From Halomonas sp. (GTDB lineage Bacteria > Pseudomonadota > Gammaproteobacteria > Pseudomonadales > Halomonadaceae): a stretch of 44,138 nucleotides of DNA. The stretch's first letter is position 1, and every line of letters begins with the position of its first letter. A program made the position numbers and the translations under genes. Positions 7,926 through 17,064 of the stretch are shown here, piece by piece. The stretch covers positions 1 through 44,138 of the forward strand of contig NZ_REBQ01000157.1 in the NCBI RefSeq assembly GCF_007692655.1, given 5' to 3'. The notes beneath the pieces were generated by a model. The model was not told the DNA's origin, did not search any database, and worked only from the letters and a program-made list of their open reading frames with translations.

Positions 7926-8933
7926 ATGCAATCAGTACTCAACCGTCGCCTGTTATGGGTAGGCGGCAAAGGCGGCGTTGGTAAAACCACAGTGGCGGCT
8001 TCGTTAGCAGTGCTTGCCGCCAGCCGCGGCAAGCGCGTACTGGTGGTATCTACCGACCCTGCCCATAGCTTAGGCGATGTGTTTGATCGCTCTTTAGGCG
8101 ATGTGCCGCGCCGTTTGCTGCCCAACCTGGATGCCATGGAAATTGATCCTGATATCGAGGTGGAGGCGCACTTGCAGCGTGTTACCCAGCAGATGCGCCG
8201 CTATGCAGCCCCGGAAATGATGCAGGAGCTGGAGCGTCAGATGCGCCTGACGCGGCAATCTCCCGGCACTCAGGAGGCCGCTCTATTAGAGCGCTTGGCC
8301 CGCTTGATGGTGGATGACGAGGCGCCCTACGATCTGATTATTTTCGATACGGCACCCACCGGCCATACGCTAAGGCTGCTGACACTGCCAGAAGCCATGG
8401 CCGCCTGGACCGATGGTCTGTTGGCTCACAATCGCAAGTCTGCTGAGCTTGGCAAAGTGTTAGACCATCTGACGCCTAAGCGTGGTCGCGATGTGGCAAC
8501 TCCCTTTGACGACCCAACGGAAGACCCATTGGATGATTTAGATGAGCGGACCCGGGACGTGGCTAAAACACTGATCAATCGCCGCCGCTTATTCCATCAG
8601 GCAAGACGACGCATTGAAGATCCTGAAAGCTGTAGCTTTTTATTTGTCATGACACCGGAGCGCCTGCCTATTTTAGAGACGGATCGCGCCGTGCGGGCCT
8701 TGGAAGAGGTACATATTCCAGTGGCGGGCACTCTGATTAACCGGGTGATCCCTGCTGATGCTGACGGCGCTTTTCTGCAAGCGCGGCGTGAGCAGGAGGC
8801 AAGCTATTTGGCCCGCATTGACACGCTGTTTTCGCGTATGCCGCGGCCAATGCTGCCCTGGCTACCTACCGATGTTCAAGGCATTGAAGTGTTAGAATTG
8901 CTGGCAGGCAAACTTGAACAACAAGGTTTTTAA
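7926..8933 (+). CDS. ArsA/GET3-family (TRC40-type) ATPase
   Basis: The protein has 335 residues from ATG 7926; an in-frame GTG at 7914 is an alternative. A deviant Walker A GGKGGVGKTT opens the protein, followed by STDPAHSLGD (switch I region) and FDTAPTGHTLRLL (switch II). These are diagnostic of the ArsA/GET3 group of the SIMIBI NTPases. I see no CxxC as in GET3 and no cysteine trio as in arsenite pumps, and no arsB or arsR is nearby, so arsenite export is unlikely. The gene follows cstA and the CC-tailed protein; a role in handling or energising that membrane system is inferred. Its TAA overlaps the ATG of the next gene by one base. Confidence 0.92.
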   Translation: MQSVLNRRLLWVGGKGGVGKTTVAASLAVLAASRGKRVLVVSTDPAHSLGDVFDRSLGDVPRRLLPNLDAMEIDPDIEVEAHLQRVTQQMRRYAAPEMMQELERQMRLTRQSPGTQEAALLERLARLMVDDEAPYDLIIFDTAPTGHTLRLLTLPEAMAAWTDGLLAHNRKSAELGKVLDHLTPKRGRDVATPFDDPTEDPLDDLDERTRDVAKTLINRRRLFHQARRRIEDPESCSFLFVMTPERLPILETDRAVRALEEVHIPVAGTLINRVIPADADGAFLQARREQEASYLARIDTLFSRMPRPMLPWLPTDVQGIEVLELLAGKLEQQGF

Positions 8934-10021
8934 TGCGCGTACTACTGTTATCTGCTTATGAAGCGGTAAGTCACCGCTATTGGGCCAACAGTCTGATGAC
9001 CCAACTGGATGATATGGCATGGACACTATTAAGCCTGCCGCCACGCCATTTTGCTTGGCGTATTCGCGGTAATCCGTTGAGCTGGATGTTGAAAGAGCGG
9101 GGTACTCTAAGCCAACACTTTGATGTGGTACTCGCCACCTCTATGGTGGATCTGGCAACGCTGATCGGATTGTTTCCGCATCTTGGCAATGCTCGCAAGA
9201 TTGTCTATTTTCATGAAAATCAGTTTGCCTATCCGCAATCAAGCGATCAAATGCCGCAAGTAGAGGCAAAGATGGTTAACCTCTATACAGCGCTGGCGGC
9301 GGATAGCGTGGTGTTTAACAGTGCCTATAATCGTGACTCCTTTATTGATGGTGCACGTGCCTTCCTGAAAAAAATGCCCGAAAACCTCCCTGCGGCTAAG
9401 CCGCTTGAAGCGCTACGTGAGCAAGCCCACGTGCTGCCGGTGCCTATCCCTGCCAGGCATGAAATCCACGACCATGAAAAAATGACGACGCGTATTGTCT
9501 GGAATCATCGCTGGGAGTATGACAAAAACCCAGACGATTTTTTTGCCGTACTGTTTGCGTTGAGTGATGCGGGGGTAGCGTTTGAACTGGCAGTGTTGGG
9601 GCAGCGTTTTCACCAAGTTCCCGCTATTTTTGCCCAGGCAGAGCAGCGACTAGCCAGGCATTTGATTGCTTGGGGCCCCCAGCCTGAGGCGGAGTATCGT
9701 GAACTCCTGAATAGCGCAGATATTGTGGTCTCCACCACATGGCATGAGTTCCAGGGGCTGGCGATTATGGAGGCGGCTCAGCGCGGAGCGCTGCCGTTGG
9801 TACCTGATCGGCTCTGTTTCCCCGCGCTTTACCCTTCGGCCTACCGTTATGATGGCACTCGGGAAGGGCTCTATTCGCGGCTACACGCCTGGCTTACAGA
9901 CCCTAGTGCGCGTCCTGAACCACTGCAGACTACCGCGTGGGAGTGGCCTGCATGGCGTGATGCTTATCGGCAGTTGCTAGAGATGCCGTGCTCATCGACG
10001 CGTTTAATCCAGGCGGTCTAA
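8933..10021 (+). CDS. DUF3524 glycosyltransferase, tRNA-queuosine mannosyltransferase-like
   Basis: A 362-residue protein with a GT4-like fold. The N-terminal half carries features of the DUF3524/GTDC1 group: LLLSAYEAVSHRYWANSL at the start, PPRHFAWRIRGN, YFHENQFAYP and VFNSAYNRDSF. The C-terminal half has the nucleotide-sugar site region (NHRWEYDKNPDDFF and TTWHEFQGLAIMEA, with the glutamates of the E-x7-E type). The animal homologue (QTMAN) adds mannose to queuosine in tRNA-Asp. In bacteria the substrate is not established to my knowledge. Its ATG overlaps the ATPase stop (TAATG), so the two are probably translated together. The 3' end overlaps the convergent gene by 18 bases. Confidence 0.88.
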   Translation: MRVLLLSAYEAVSHRYWANSLMTQLDDMAWTLLSLPPRHFAWRIRGNPLSWMLKERGTLSQHFDVVLATSMVDLATLIGLFPHLGNARKIVYFHENQFAYPQSSDQMPQVEAKMVNLYTALAADSVVFNSAYNRDSFIDGARAFLKKMPENLPAAKPLEALREQAHVLPVPIPARHEIHDHEKMTTRIVWNHRWEYDKNPDDFFAVLFALSDAGVAFELAVLGQRFHQVPAIFAQAEQRLARHLIAWGPQPEAEYRELLNSADIVVSTTWHEFQGLAIMEAAQRGALPLVPDRLCFPALYPSAYRYDGTREGLYSRLHAWLTDPSARPEPLQTTAWEWPAWRDAYRQLLEMPCSSTRLIQAV

Positions 10022-11089
10022 GCGCCGGGTAGGCCAGTGAACCACCGCGGTATGACGGCGCATCTTTTGAGCCAGCATCGGGTGTTCACGGCGAATCGCC
10101 TGTTCGGCAAAGTCTGACAGAAAGTGTGATTTTAGCTCTGCGCGGGCGCGGTCTACGCCGCTGTGCTGGTAAGGCGTTGAGGCAAGCAGCATAAAGCCAT
10201 CATTAGGTATTCGCCCTGCACGCATATTGGCATCAATAATGGCCGCCGCCGTGCCAATAGGGGCCGCCAAATCAGGTCCATAAGGGCCAATGATCAAGGC
10301 GGTATTAGGCAGGTGCAAAAAATCAAAGCCTCGGCCAATGCAGATGACCCATTCACGGTGTTCAATATCCAGCTCACGCTCTACCCCTTGCAGCTCTCGC
10401 ACATGGGCCAGGTTGCCTTCCAGCAGCGGCAGAAAGTCGCGTTGCATATCGTGGGGCATATCAGGGCAGATGGCGTTTAGCTGGCTGCTTAATGACTCTT
10501 TCGATTCCCCTACTCTTGATTCCCCCACCCATTTGCGAACATCAAGCGTCGCGTCATCGTGTCCGTGAATGATTAGCGCATCGCTATCGGTTTCAAAACC
10601 ACACACTAACGGGTAAACCTGCTGGTGATCCTGGCCAAATAGCTTGGCTGCTTGCTCGGCGATCGCATAAGCGTGGGCCTTCGCTGCTTGGGTGTCGCAA
10701 TTAAACCCTGCGCAGCCGCGGGCTTTATTGCCTTGCGAAAAGTGGTAAGTAATCAGCATTAAGGTGCCGCGCCCGGCCTGCGCTGCCTCGACCACAGAGT
10801 CGGTCACTAGCTCACCCAAGTAAGGCCAGCCCAGATCAAATATGCCCCCTAAGTTGCGGAAAGGGGTAATGATGCCTAGGGGCGTTTGTGTCGCGTGGGG
10901 AATATGAATCCTGCCATCCATGCACTTCATGACCACGATAGAGGTGGGATGCCGCGCCATGTAGCGTTGGCGTGCCAGGCACGCCCCTGGGCTGCAGAAG
11001 TGCTCAGCATGCTGACGCGAGAGATCTAAAAGCGCATCAATACGCTGCTCAATAGGTTGGTTGTGTAGCAGCGTGGCAGGGGTTGGCAT
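10004..11089 (-). CDS. CsoSCA-like (divergent beta-type) carbonic anhydrase candidate
   Basis: The protein has 361 residues. It shows KCMDGRI, a Cys56-x-Asp58-x-Arg60 triad as in beta-carbonic anhydrases, then His116 and Cys126 in TYHFSQGNKARGC. The wide His-Cys spacing (10) resembles the carboxysomal enzyme CsoSCA (Cys, His, Cys with spacing of about 11) rather than the H-x2-C of ordinary beta enzymes. Cys32, Cys37 and Cys131 are extra. No carboxysome shell or RuBisCO genes are in the window, so this would be a free enzyme or a related metalloenzyme. The start ATG 11089 follows CGGAG. It lies 48 bases after nth on the same strand with no hairpin seen between, so it may be the last gene of the rnf transcript. 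Confidence 0.6.
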   Translation of the reverse strand: MPTPATLLHNQPIEQRIDALLDLSRQHAEHFCSPGACLARQRYMARHPTSIVVMKCMDGRIHIPHATQTPLGIITPFRNLGGIFDLGWPYLGELVTDSVVEAAQAGRGTLMLITYHFSQGNKARGCAGFNCDTQAAKAHAYAIAEQAAKLFGQDHQQVYPLVCGFETDSDALIIHGHDDATLDVRKWVGESRVGESKESLSSQLNAICPDMPHDMQRDFLPLLEGNLAHVRELQGVERELDIEHREWVICIGRGFDFLHLPNTALIIGPYGPDLAAPIGTAAAIIDANMRAGRIPNDGFMLLASTPYQHSGVDRARAELKSHFLSDFAEQAIRREHPMLAQKMRRHTAVVHWPTRRLDRLD

Positions 11090-11137
11090 GGCGGACTCCG
11101 TCTTTACGTCAACATTGGCATATAAGTGGTAGGTCGC

Positions 11138-11776
11138 CTATGCGAGCTCTGTTTTCTCTTTATAGTCGCACAGATCTTCGATAATACAGCTGCCACAGCG
11201 GGGCTTGCGCGCGATGCAAGTGTAACGTCCGTGAAGAATCAGCCAGTGATGAGCATCTTGCAGGAACGCTTTAGGTACATGGCGCAGCAGTTTTTGTTCG
11301 ACCTCCACGACATCCTTACCTTTGGCGATGCCCGTGCGGTTGGAAACGCGAAAAATATGCGTATCAACGGCCATGGTGGGCTGGCCAAAGGCGGTATTGA
11401 GAATCACGTTGGCAGTTTTGCGGCCCACACCAGGCAAGGCTTCTAACGCTTGGCGCGTGTCGGGTACTTCCCCGCCATGCTGGTTAACCAGAATGTGGCA
11501 GGTTTTCATCAGATTTTCAGCTTTCGTGTTGTATAAACCGATGGTTTTGATGTGTGCCTTCAACTCATCAATACCCAAATCAATGATCGCTTGGGGAGTG
11601 TTGGCAACGGGGTAAAGACGAGCGGTGGCTTTGTTCACTCCTACATCCGTGGCTTGCGCGGAGAGCAGCACGGCGGCAAGCAACTCAAAGGGTGTGTTCC
11701 AGTTGAGTTCGGTGGTTGGGTGTGGATTCTCAGCCTGAAGGCGGGTGAAAATTTCATGACGCTTTTGGGCATTCAT
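11138..11776 (-). CDS. nth: endonuclease III (DNA glycosylase/AP lyase)
   Basis: The protein has 212 residues, the usual length. The helix-hairpin-helix LPGVGRKTANVIL includes the catalytic Lys (about 120), and VDTHIFRVSNR contains the catalytic Asp (about 138). The C-terminal 4Fe-4S cluster motif is C-x6-C-x2-C-x5-C (CIARKPRCGSCIIEDLC). It removes oxidised pyrimidines in base excision repair. It follows rnfE by 49 bases, the same rsx/rnfABCDGE-nth order as in E. coli, suggesting that cluster assembly or redox genes are expressed with it. Confidence 0.97.
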   Translation of the reverse strand: MNAQKRHEIFTRLQAENPHPTTELNWNTPFELLAAVLLSAQATDVGVNKATARLYPVANTPQAIIDLGIDELKAHIKTIGLYNTKAENLMKTCHILVNQHGGEVPDTRQALEALPGVGRKTANVILNTAFGQPTMAVDTHIFRVSNRTGIAKGKDVVEVEQKLLRHVPKAFLQDAHHWLILHGRYTCIARKPRCGSCIIEDLCDYKEKTELA

Positions 11777-11825
11777 GGATGTTCTCTTTGTCTATTTGCT
11801 AATACCGGTTGATAAAGCGTATCGG

Positions 11826-12527
11826 TTATTTAATTGTGCCGGTTACGCGTACACGTCTGTCAGTACGAGGCGCGGCAGCTGCCGGCCGAGCGCGGGCAGC
11901 GCCACGCTGGTCGATAACATTTTTCAGCGCGATCAGCATGCCAGCCACAAAAAATGCGCCTGGGGGCAGCACAAAAAATAGAAATTGATAGCCATCGACA
12001 ATGGTGAGCTGCCAGTTCGCCGCACCTGGGCCAAATAGCAGCGACATATTGCTGAATAACGTCCCTTGACCGAGCAGCTCGCGCAACGCGCCAAGCAGCA
12101 CTAGCACGGCGCCAAAGCCAAGGCCCATCATCAGCCCGTCGATGGCAGCGGGGAGCACCGGTTGGCGTGATGCAAAGGCATCCGCGCGGCCTAGAATGGC
12201 GCAGTTGGTCACAATCAGAGGAATAAAAATGCCTAGGACCTGATAGAGCGGGTAGGCGTAGGCAGCCATCAGGAGTTCCGTGCAGGTAACAAAGGCGGCA
12301 ATCACCATGACAAACGCAGGCAGGCGAACCGCATTGGGCACTTGACGACGAATAAGCGAAATAGCCGTGCTGGCGCCCACCATGACAAGCAGCGTGGCGA
12401 TCGCCAAGCCTAGCGCATTGACCACACTGCTGCTAACGGCAAGCAGTGGGCACAATCCAAGCAGTTGTACGAGCACGGGATTATTAAACCACAGCCCATC
12501 TCGGGCAAGCTGGCGCCATTGGCTCAT
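11826..12527 (-). CDS. rnfE: Rnf electron transport complex subunit E
   Basis: A 233-residue membrane subunit, homologous to RnfA and NqrD. The typical pattern near the N-terminus is [20 protein letters not shown], and the second half-repeat contains [20 protein letters not shown], each with a conserved cysteine that pairs with its RnfA counterpart at the membrane iron site. The tail is basic and alanine/arginine-rich. The start overlaps the rnfG stop by 4 bases (12524-12527). It is part of the ferredoxin:NAD+ oxidoreductase or SoxR-reducing complex in the inner membrane. Confidence 0.95.
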   Translation of the reverse strand: MSQWRQLARDGLWFNNPVLVQLLGLCPLLAVSSSVVNALGLAIATLLVMVGASTAISLIRRQVPNAVRLPAFVMVIAAFVTCTELLMAAYAYPLYQVLGIFIPLIVTNCAILGRADAFASRQPVLPAAIDGLMMGLGFGAVLVLLGALRELLGQGTLFSNMSLLFGPGAANWQLTIVDGYQFLFFVLPPGAFFVAGMLIALKNVIDQRGAARARPAAAAPRTDRRVRVTGTIK

Positions 12528-13171
12528 TGCGACGACTCCTCGAAGGTTATCGGTAATGGCGTATCAGCAGCGTACTGAAGCGTCTGGTGCACGGCATTGA
12601 CCACCGCCCGTGGGGTAATGGTAGCACCGGTAAACGCATCAAAATGCCCGCCGTCTTTATCCACTGCCCAGCCACCAGGTGGCAGGCTATCTAGCCCTAA
12701 ACCGTCAAAATGGGTGATCCAGCTGCTCCGACTGCGCTCAATATCATCCCCCAAGCCAGGGGTTTCCTGGTGATGAGTCACACGTACACCGGTGATGCGC
12801 TGCTGCTGGTCAATGCCGACCAACAGACGAATTTCGCCGTTATACCCCTGCCGAGTAACCACTGGAAAAATGACCGTGCTGTGCTCGTGACGGTTAACGC
12901 TATCTCTTACCCACCAGCCCTGGCTATCGCTATCAAGCCCGAGCGATGCTGCGTTAGGCAGAGTAAAGGTACTTTCCAATACGTCGGTCATAGGTATATT
13001 CGCCAGCGTCTCAGGTAACACTTCTTGAAGCTGACGGTGTTGATAGGCTAGCTGATGCGTTGCGATACGCTCAGCGGTTAGCGCGCGCGTTAATGCGACG
13101 GTGCCTGCGGTCACCAGTGCAAAGGCGCCTAAGGCGAGGGCGCCTCGCTGCATGGCTTGAAAGAGAGTCAT
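12524..13171 (-). CDS. rnfG: Rnf electron transport complex subunit G (flavoprotein)
   Basis: The protein has 215 residues: one N-terminal membrane helix ([20 protein letters not shown]) and a periplasmic FMN-binding domain. The covalent flavin motif is [10 protein letters not shown] at about 180-190, where the second Thr is expected to carry FMN by phosphoester linkage; the first position is Thr rather than the commoner Ser. [13 protein letters not shown] and [13 protein letters not shown] are conserved surrounding motifs. It overlaps both neighbours by 4 bases. A flavin transferase (ApbE) would be needed and is not in this window. Confidence 0.95.
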   Translation of the reverse strand: MTLFQAMQRGALALGAFALVTAGTVALTRALTAERIATHQLAYQHRQLQEVLPETLANIPMTDVLESTFTLPNAASLGLDSDSQGWWVRDSVNRHEHSTVIFPVVTRQGYNGEIRLLVGIDQQQRITGVRVTHHQETPGLGDDIERSRSSWITHFDGLGLDSLPPGGWAVDKDGGHFDAFTGATITPRAVVNAVHQTLQYAADTPLPITFEESSQ

Positions 13172-14208
13172 GGCCGCCGCTCCTCTGGCGTCGCTTTTTG
13201 CTGACCCGTAGGGCGAGGAACGCTGTACAGGTCAAGCAGTGGTACGCATAGATTCATCAGCAGTACGGCAAAGGCCACGGCATCAGGATAGCCGCCGAAG
13301 GTGCGAATAATAATGACCAGCGCGCCAATGCCCGCGCCATAGATCAATTTTCCTCGTCGGCTGCTGGCCGCTGAGACTGGATCAGTGGCAATAAAGAATG
13401 CCCCAAAGAGCGCTGCGCCAGTGAGTAGGTGAAACATGGGCGAGGCGAAATGGCTGGGGTCACTTATATAAAACAGCGTAGCAAGTACCAGCATGCTACC
13501 CAGCATGGCCACCGGGATATGCCAGCTGATAATTCGTTTTACCAGTAGCAGTACGCCGCCCGCTAACCAGGCGAGTGCCGCCCATCTCCAGGCGCTCAAG
13601 GTGCCATCAGGTAGTGGGTTTGTCGCCCAGAATTCACTGGCAAGGACGGTACTGCCTTTGTGCTTAAAGGCATCAAGGGGCGTGGCGCCGCTCATGCTAT
13701 CCAGCTGAGACGTCGGCAGTGTTCCAGCGATTTGAGCCCCTAGATCAGCTGGAAACAGCTCCTGAGGCGGTGACCATAGTGTCATATGGGTAGGAAATGA
13801 CACGAGCAGCAGGGCATAACCTACCATGGCAGGATTGAACGGATTATGGCCCAATCCGCCATATAGCTGTTTGCCGACCACGATGGCCGCCATCATGCCC
13901 ACGGCGATTAGCCACCAAGGGCTTGCGGGGGGCAGTGAGACGCCGAGTAGTACACCCGTGACCAGGGCGCTGGAATCATTCAGCGCAGGACGTAGAGGCC
14001 GTTGTCGAAGGCGTAGTACGCCAGCTTCAAACGCTAAGCCGAAGATGATAGCCAGCAACACATTGCTGAGTACGCCCAAGCCAAACAAATAGCTCATGGT
14101 GGCGATGCCCGGCAGCGTTGCCACGATGACCCAGCGCATTAGGTTAGCCGTTGGCGGTACGGCTGCGGCGATGCCACTGCTCACCTGTGAGGCGTGCATC
14201 ATGCTCAT
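13168..14208 (-). CDS. rnfD: Rnf electron transport complex subunit D
   Basis: A 346-residue polytopic membrane subunit, homologous to NqrB. The flavinylation motif SGATPLDAFK follows LDSMS around residue 180, and KQLYGGLGHNPFNPAMVGYA is a strongly conserved cytoplasmic-face segment. ATDPVSAASSRRGKLIYG marks the C-terminal half. Start and stop overlap rnfC and rnfG by 4 bases each. It forms part of the ion-translocating core of the complex. Confidence 0.96.
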   Translation of the reverse strand: MSMMHASQVSSGIAAAVPPTANLMRWVIVATLPGIATMSYLFGLGVLSNVLLAIIFGLAFEAGVLRLRQRPLRPALNDSSALVTGVLLGVSLPPASPWWLIAVGMMAAIVVGKQLYGGLGHNPFNPAMVGYALLLVSFPTHMTLWSPPQELFPADLGAQIAGTLPTSQLDSMSGATPLDAFKHKGSTVLASEFWATNPLPDGTLSAWRWAALAWLAGGVLLLVKRIISWHIPVAMLGSMLVLATLFYISDPSHFASPMFHLLTGAALFGAFFIATDPVSAASSRRGKLIYGAGIGALVIIIRTFGGYPDAVAFAVLLMNLCVPLLDLYSVPRPTGQQKATPEERRP

Positions 14209-15875
14209 GGTGATTCCTTACTGGGCTGCTGTTCGCGCGCTTGGGCTAGCTGTAACTCCGCCGCCCGAAGATTCTCCTGGGCGGTGGCAAGCTGCATTTC
14301 CAAATCATCAAGCGACTGGTTAGGGTCTTGCTGAGCGACGCGCGCCAGGGTCTTCTCCGCTTTTTTTACGGATGCTTTGGCAGCGGCGTGGGCAATTCTT
14401 AAGCCGCGAAGGTCAATCGCTTCACTGCTTGATGATGCCTGGGTAGGCGACCGTCGGTTTTGCGCTTGGCGCGCTTCTCGGCGCGCTTTTTTCTCCGCCT
14501 CTTCACGGGCGAGCCGGGCTTGACGAAATTCAAAGCGGTGCCTGGCATGCTCTGCTTTCGCAGTCTCAATCCGCTGAATGCGGATACGGCTTTTTGCTTC
14601 GCGGTAATCTGCCACTAACGGAATATGGCTTGGACAAACGTAGCTGCAGGCACCGCATTCAATGCAGTCAAACAAGTGGTAGCGCTCCAGCTTGTCATCA
14701 TCTTTTGCCCGTGCGTACCAGTGCAGTTGCTGTGGCAGTAGCGCTACCGGGCAAACGCTTTCACACTCGCCGCAGCGGATACAAGGCACTTCAGTCGGGG
14801 CAGGCGGGAGCTCCTCCAGCGTAGCGGCGATTAAACAGTTGGTGAGTTTGGTGACGGGTGAATCCAGGGTTAACAGTGGCGTTCCCATCATAGGGCCGCC
14901 CTGAATGACCTGATGTAACTTGGATTGGTTGGGCCCAGACAGGTTGATTCCCGCTTGCTCTAGTACCTCTCTGACGGAGGTGCCCAGGCGAATCCATCGG
15001 TTGCCGGGGTGTTCAATTGCTTCGCCGGTCAGGGTGACGACTCTGGAAACCAACGGTTGACCATCGCGCACGGCGTGCAGTATCGCCAGTAGAGTGCCGG
15101 GATTGTGGCAAAGGACGCCCACGTCAGCGGGCAGCCCATCGCTGGGTACGTTAACATTTAGCAGCTTTTTAATTAGCTGGCGCTCGCCACCGCTGGGGTA
15201 GCGGGTGGCAATGATGCTTAGCTCAATGGGGATTGGCAGGCTCGGTGTCAGCGCGTTTTGAAGCGCCTCGATAGCATCAGGTTTATTATCTTCGATGCCA
15301 ATGATAATGCGTTCTGCAGCGCATAACTTAGCCATTATCTGCGCGCCTTCCAGCACCTCTGCGGGGTAGCTGCGCAGGGTGAGATCGTCAGCGGTGATAT
15401 AGGGCTCACACTCAGCGGCGTTAATGACCAAGGTATGAATGGCGTGCTGCTCCATCACCCGCGCTTTAATATGGGTAGGGAACCCCGCACCGCCCAACCC
15501 AACGATACCGCTTTCATTGAGCCGGGAAAGAAGCTGGTAGGGTTCAACACTGTGCCAGTCCATGGCCGGCAACCGCTGCCAAGTATCCTTGCCGTCGCTC
15601 TCAATCACCACTTGAGTCGCTGTTACTTCCATCACTGTGCCGCTAATGCTGGCGTGCAGGTCGCAGGAGATCAAGCCTTCGCGTTTGGCAATGACACTGC
15701 CCACTTTTACTAAGTCGCCTGATGTTACACAGGGTGTGGCGGGCTTACCGCTGTGTTGCAGCAGAGGCAGCGCCACCCGGCTGGGTAGTGGCGCTTCAAT
15801 GAGTGCGGCTTGGTTGGAGCGCTGTTTGCGCTGTGGTGGATAAATCCCGCCTGGGAAATCAAAGGCGCTCGACAT
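14205..15875 (-). CDS. rnfC: Rnf electron transport complex subunit C
   Basis: The protein has 556 residues from ATG 15875, preceded by a GGGGGG run at a good distance; a GTG at 15881 is an alternative. The NADH/FMN-binding fold contains [12 protein letters not shown] (~135) and [12 protein letters not shown]. Two 4Fe-4S motifs follow: [16 protein letters not shown] and [17 protein letters not shown]. The last ~130 residues are a charged, alanine-rich coiled coil, common in gammaproteobacterial RnfC. The start lies inside the end of rnfB (overlap 15859-15875). It is the peripheral subunit that exchanges electrons with NAD(H). Confidence 0.96.
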   Translation of the reverse strand: MSSAFDFPGGIYPPQRKQRSNQAALIEAPLPSRVALPLLQHSGKPATPCVTSGDLVKVGSVIAKREGLISCDLHASISGTVMEVTATQVVIESDGKDTWQRLPAMDWHSVEPYQLLSRLNESGIVGLGGAGFPTHIKARVMEQHAIHTLVINAAECEPYITADDLTLRSYPAEVLEGAQIMAKLCAAERIIIGIEDNKPDAIEALQNALTPSLPIPIELSIIATRYPSGGERQLIKKLLNVNVPSDGLPADVGVLCHNPGTLLAILHAVRDGQPLVSRVVTLTGEAIEHPGNRWIRLGTSVREVLEQAGINLSGPNQSKLHQVIQGGPMMGTPLLTLDSPVTKLTNCLIAATLEELPPAPTEVPCIRCGECESVCPVALLPQQLHWYARAKDDDKLERYHLFDCIECGACSYVCPSHIPLVADYREAKSRIRIQRIETAKAEHARHRFEFRQARLAREEAEKKARREARQAQNRRSPTQASSSSEAIDLRGLRIAHAAAKASVKKAEKTLARVAQQDPNQSLDDLEMQLATAQENLRAAELQLAQAREQQPSKESP

Positions 15876-16470
15876 GCACACCCCCCAGCGTATTGGGACG
15901 GTCGCTGGCGATCACGTTATGCGCAGGCGTTGTCACTGGCTGCCATTGAGTGATCGGCGCACTGCGCGGCAGCATATCAATACAGTCGACAGGGCAGGGG
16001 TCAAGGCACAAATCGCAGCCGGTGCACTCGTCTTCAATCACGGTATGCATCAATTTTGCGGCGCCGATAATGGCGTCAACGGGGCAGGCTTGGATACATT
16101 TTGTGCAGCCAATGCACTCTGCTTCGCGAATAAAAGCCACCGTTGCTTCACTTTGAGCTTCACCGTCAAGCGGCTCCGGCTCGCGGCCTAACAGATCGGC
16201 AAGCGCCAAAATCGTGGCTTCGCCACCCGGTGGGCATTTATTTAACGCATCGCCCTGATTAATGGCTTCGGCGTAGGGGCGACAACCCGGGTAGCCACAC
16301 TGACCGCATTGGGTTTGCGGTAGAAGAGCATCAATTTGCTCAACCAAAGGGTTATCTTCGCGCTTGAAGCGTTCACTTACGACCCCCAGCAGGGCACCGA
16401 AACCGATACCCAAGCCGGTTAGGACTGCGATAGCGCTAAGCATGCTGATGCCATCAAATGTGTCACTCAT
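15859..16470 (-). CDS. rnfB: Rnf electron transport complex subunit B (ferredoxin-like)
   Basis: The protein has 203 residues. One N-terminal membrane helix ([20 protein letters not shown]) is followed by the proximal cluster motif CGQCGYPGC and two ferredoxin-type 4Fe-4S motifs, [16 protein letters not shown] and [16 protein letters not shown]. It carries electrons between soluble ferredoxin and the membrane subunits. It begins 12 bases after rnfA ends. Cluster content and length match the short gammaproteobacterial form. Confidence 0.97.
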   Translation of the reverse strand: MSDTFDGISMLSAIAVLTGLGIGFGALLGVVSERFKREDNPLVEQIDALLPQTQCGQCGYPGCRPYAEAINQGDALNKCPPGGEATILALADLLGREPEPLDGEAQSEATVAFIREAECIGCTKCIQACPVDAIIGAAKLMHTVIEDECTGCDLCLDPCPVDCIDMLPRSAPITQWQPVTTPAHNVIASDRPNTLGGVHVERL

Positions 16471-16482
16471 TGCGGGCTGCCT

Positions 16483-17064
16483 TCATCCTTGCACTAATCC
16501 TGAAAAACCGAGAAACGCCAACGACATAAGACTAGCGGTGACCATCGCAATGGCGGCACCTTTAAAAGGCCTGGGAATATCCGCGCCCGCCAGTCGTTCA
16601 CGCATGGCGGCGAATAGTACTAAAATAAGCGAGAATCCTAGCGCTGCTCCTAAGCCGTAAAGCGTCGTATGGAAAAAACTCAGCTCACGATTGAGCGACA
16701 GTAGAGCAACGCCCAGCACCGCGCAGTTAGTGGTGATCAATGGCAGGAAAATGCCTAACACTTGATGCAGCAGCGGACTTAGTTGACGCACCATAATTTC
16801 GGTAAATTGCACCACGGCGGCGATCACCACAATAAAGCTAATCGTCCGTAGATAAGTAACTTCCAGCGGCACAAGTAAACCGTGATAGACCACGAAGCTT
16901 GCAGCTGATGCTAGCGTCAACACAAAGGTCGTCGCCAGGGACATGCCCATGGCCGACTCCAGTTTGTTGGAGACGCCCATAAACGGGCATAGGCCCAGGA
17001 ACTGTACCAGTACGAAATTATTAACCAGCGCAGTGCTGATCAAAATGATAAATAACTCATTCAT
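16483..17064 (-). CDS. rnfA: Rnf electron transport complex subunit A
   Basis: The protein has 193 residues, the standard length, from the ATG at 17064; an extension to 17127 would lie wholly inside the upstream cyclase gene. It begins [19 protein letters not shown], with six membrane helices and the paired motifs [11 protein letters not shown] and [12 protein letters not shown] carrying the conserved cysteines. Its ATG overlaps the stop of the GGDEF gene as ATGA (17061-17064), an unusual arrangement that ties rnf translation to a c-di-GMP gene. Confidence 0.97.
   Translation of the reverse strand: MNELFIILISTALVNNFVLVQFLGLCPFMGVSNKLESAMGMSLATTFVLTLASAASFVVYHGLLVPLEVTYLRTISFIVVIAAVVQFTEIMVRQLSPLLHQVLGIFLPLITTNCAVLGVALLSLNRELSFFHTTLYGLGAALGFSLILVLFAAMRERLAGADIPRPFKGAAIAMVTASLMSLAFLGFSGLVQG

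Noticed and set aside
7926..8933. Arsenite resistance operon
   Set aside because: The ATPase lacks the arsenite-binding cysteines and there is no arsB, arsC or arsR nearby.
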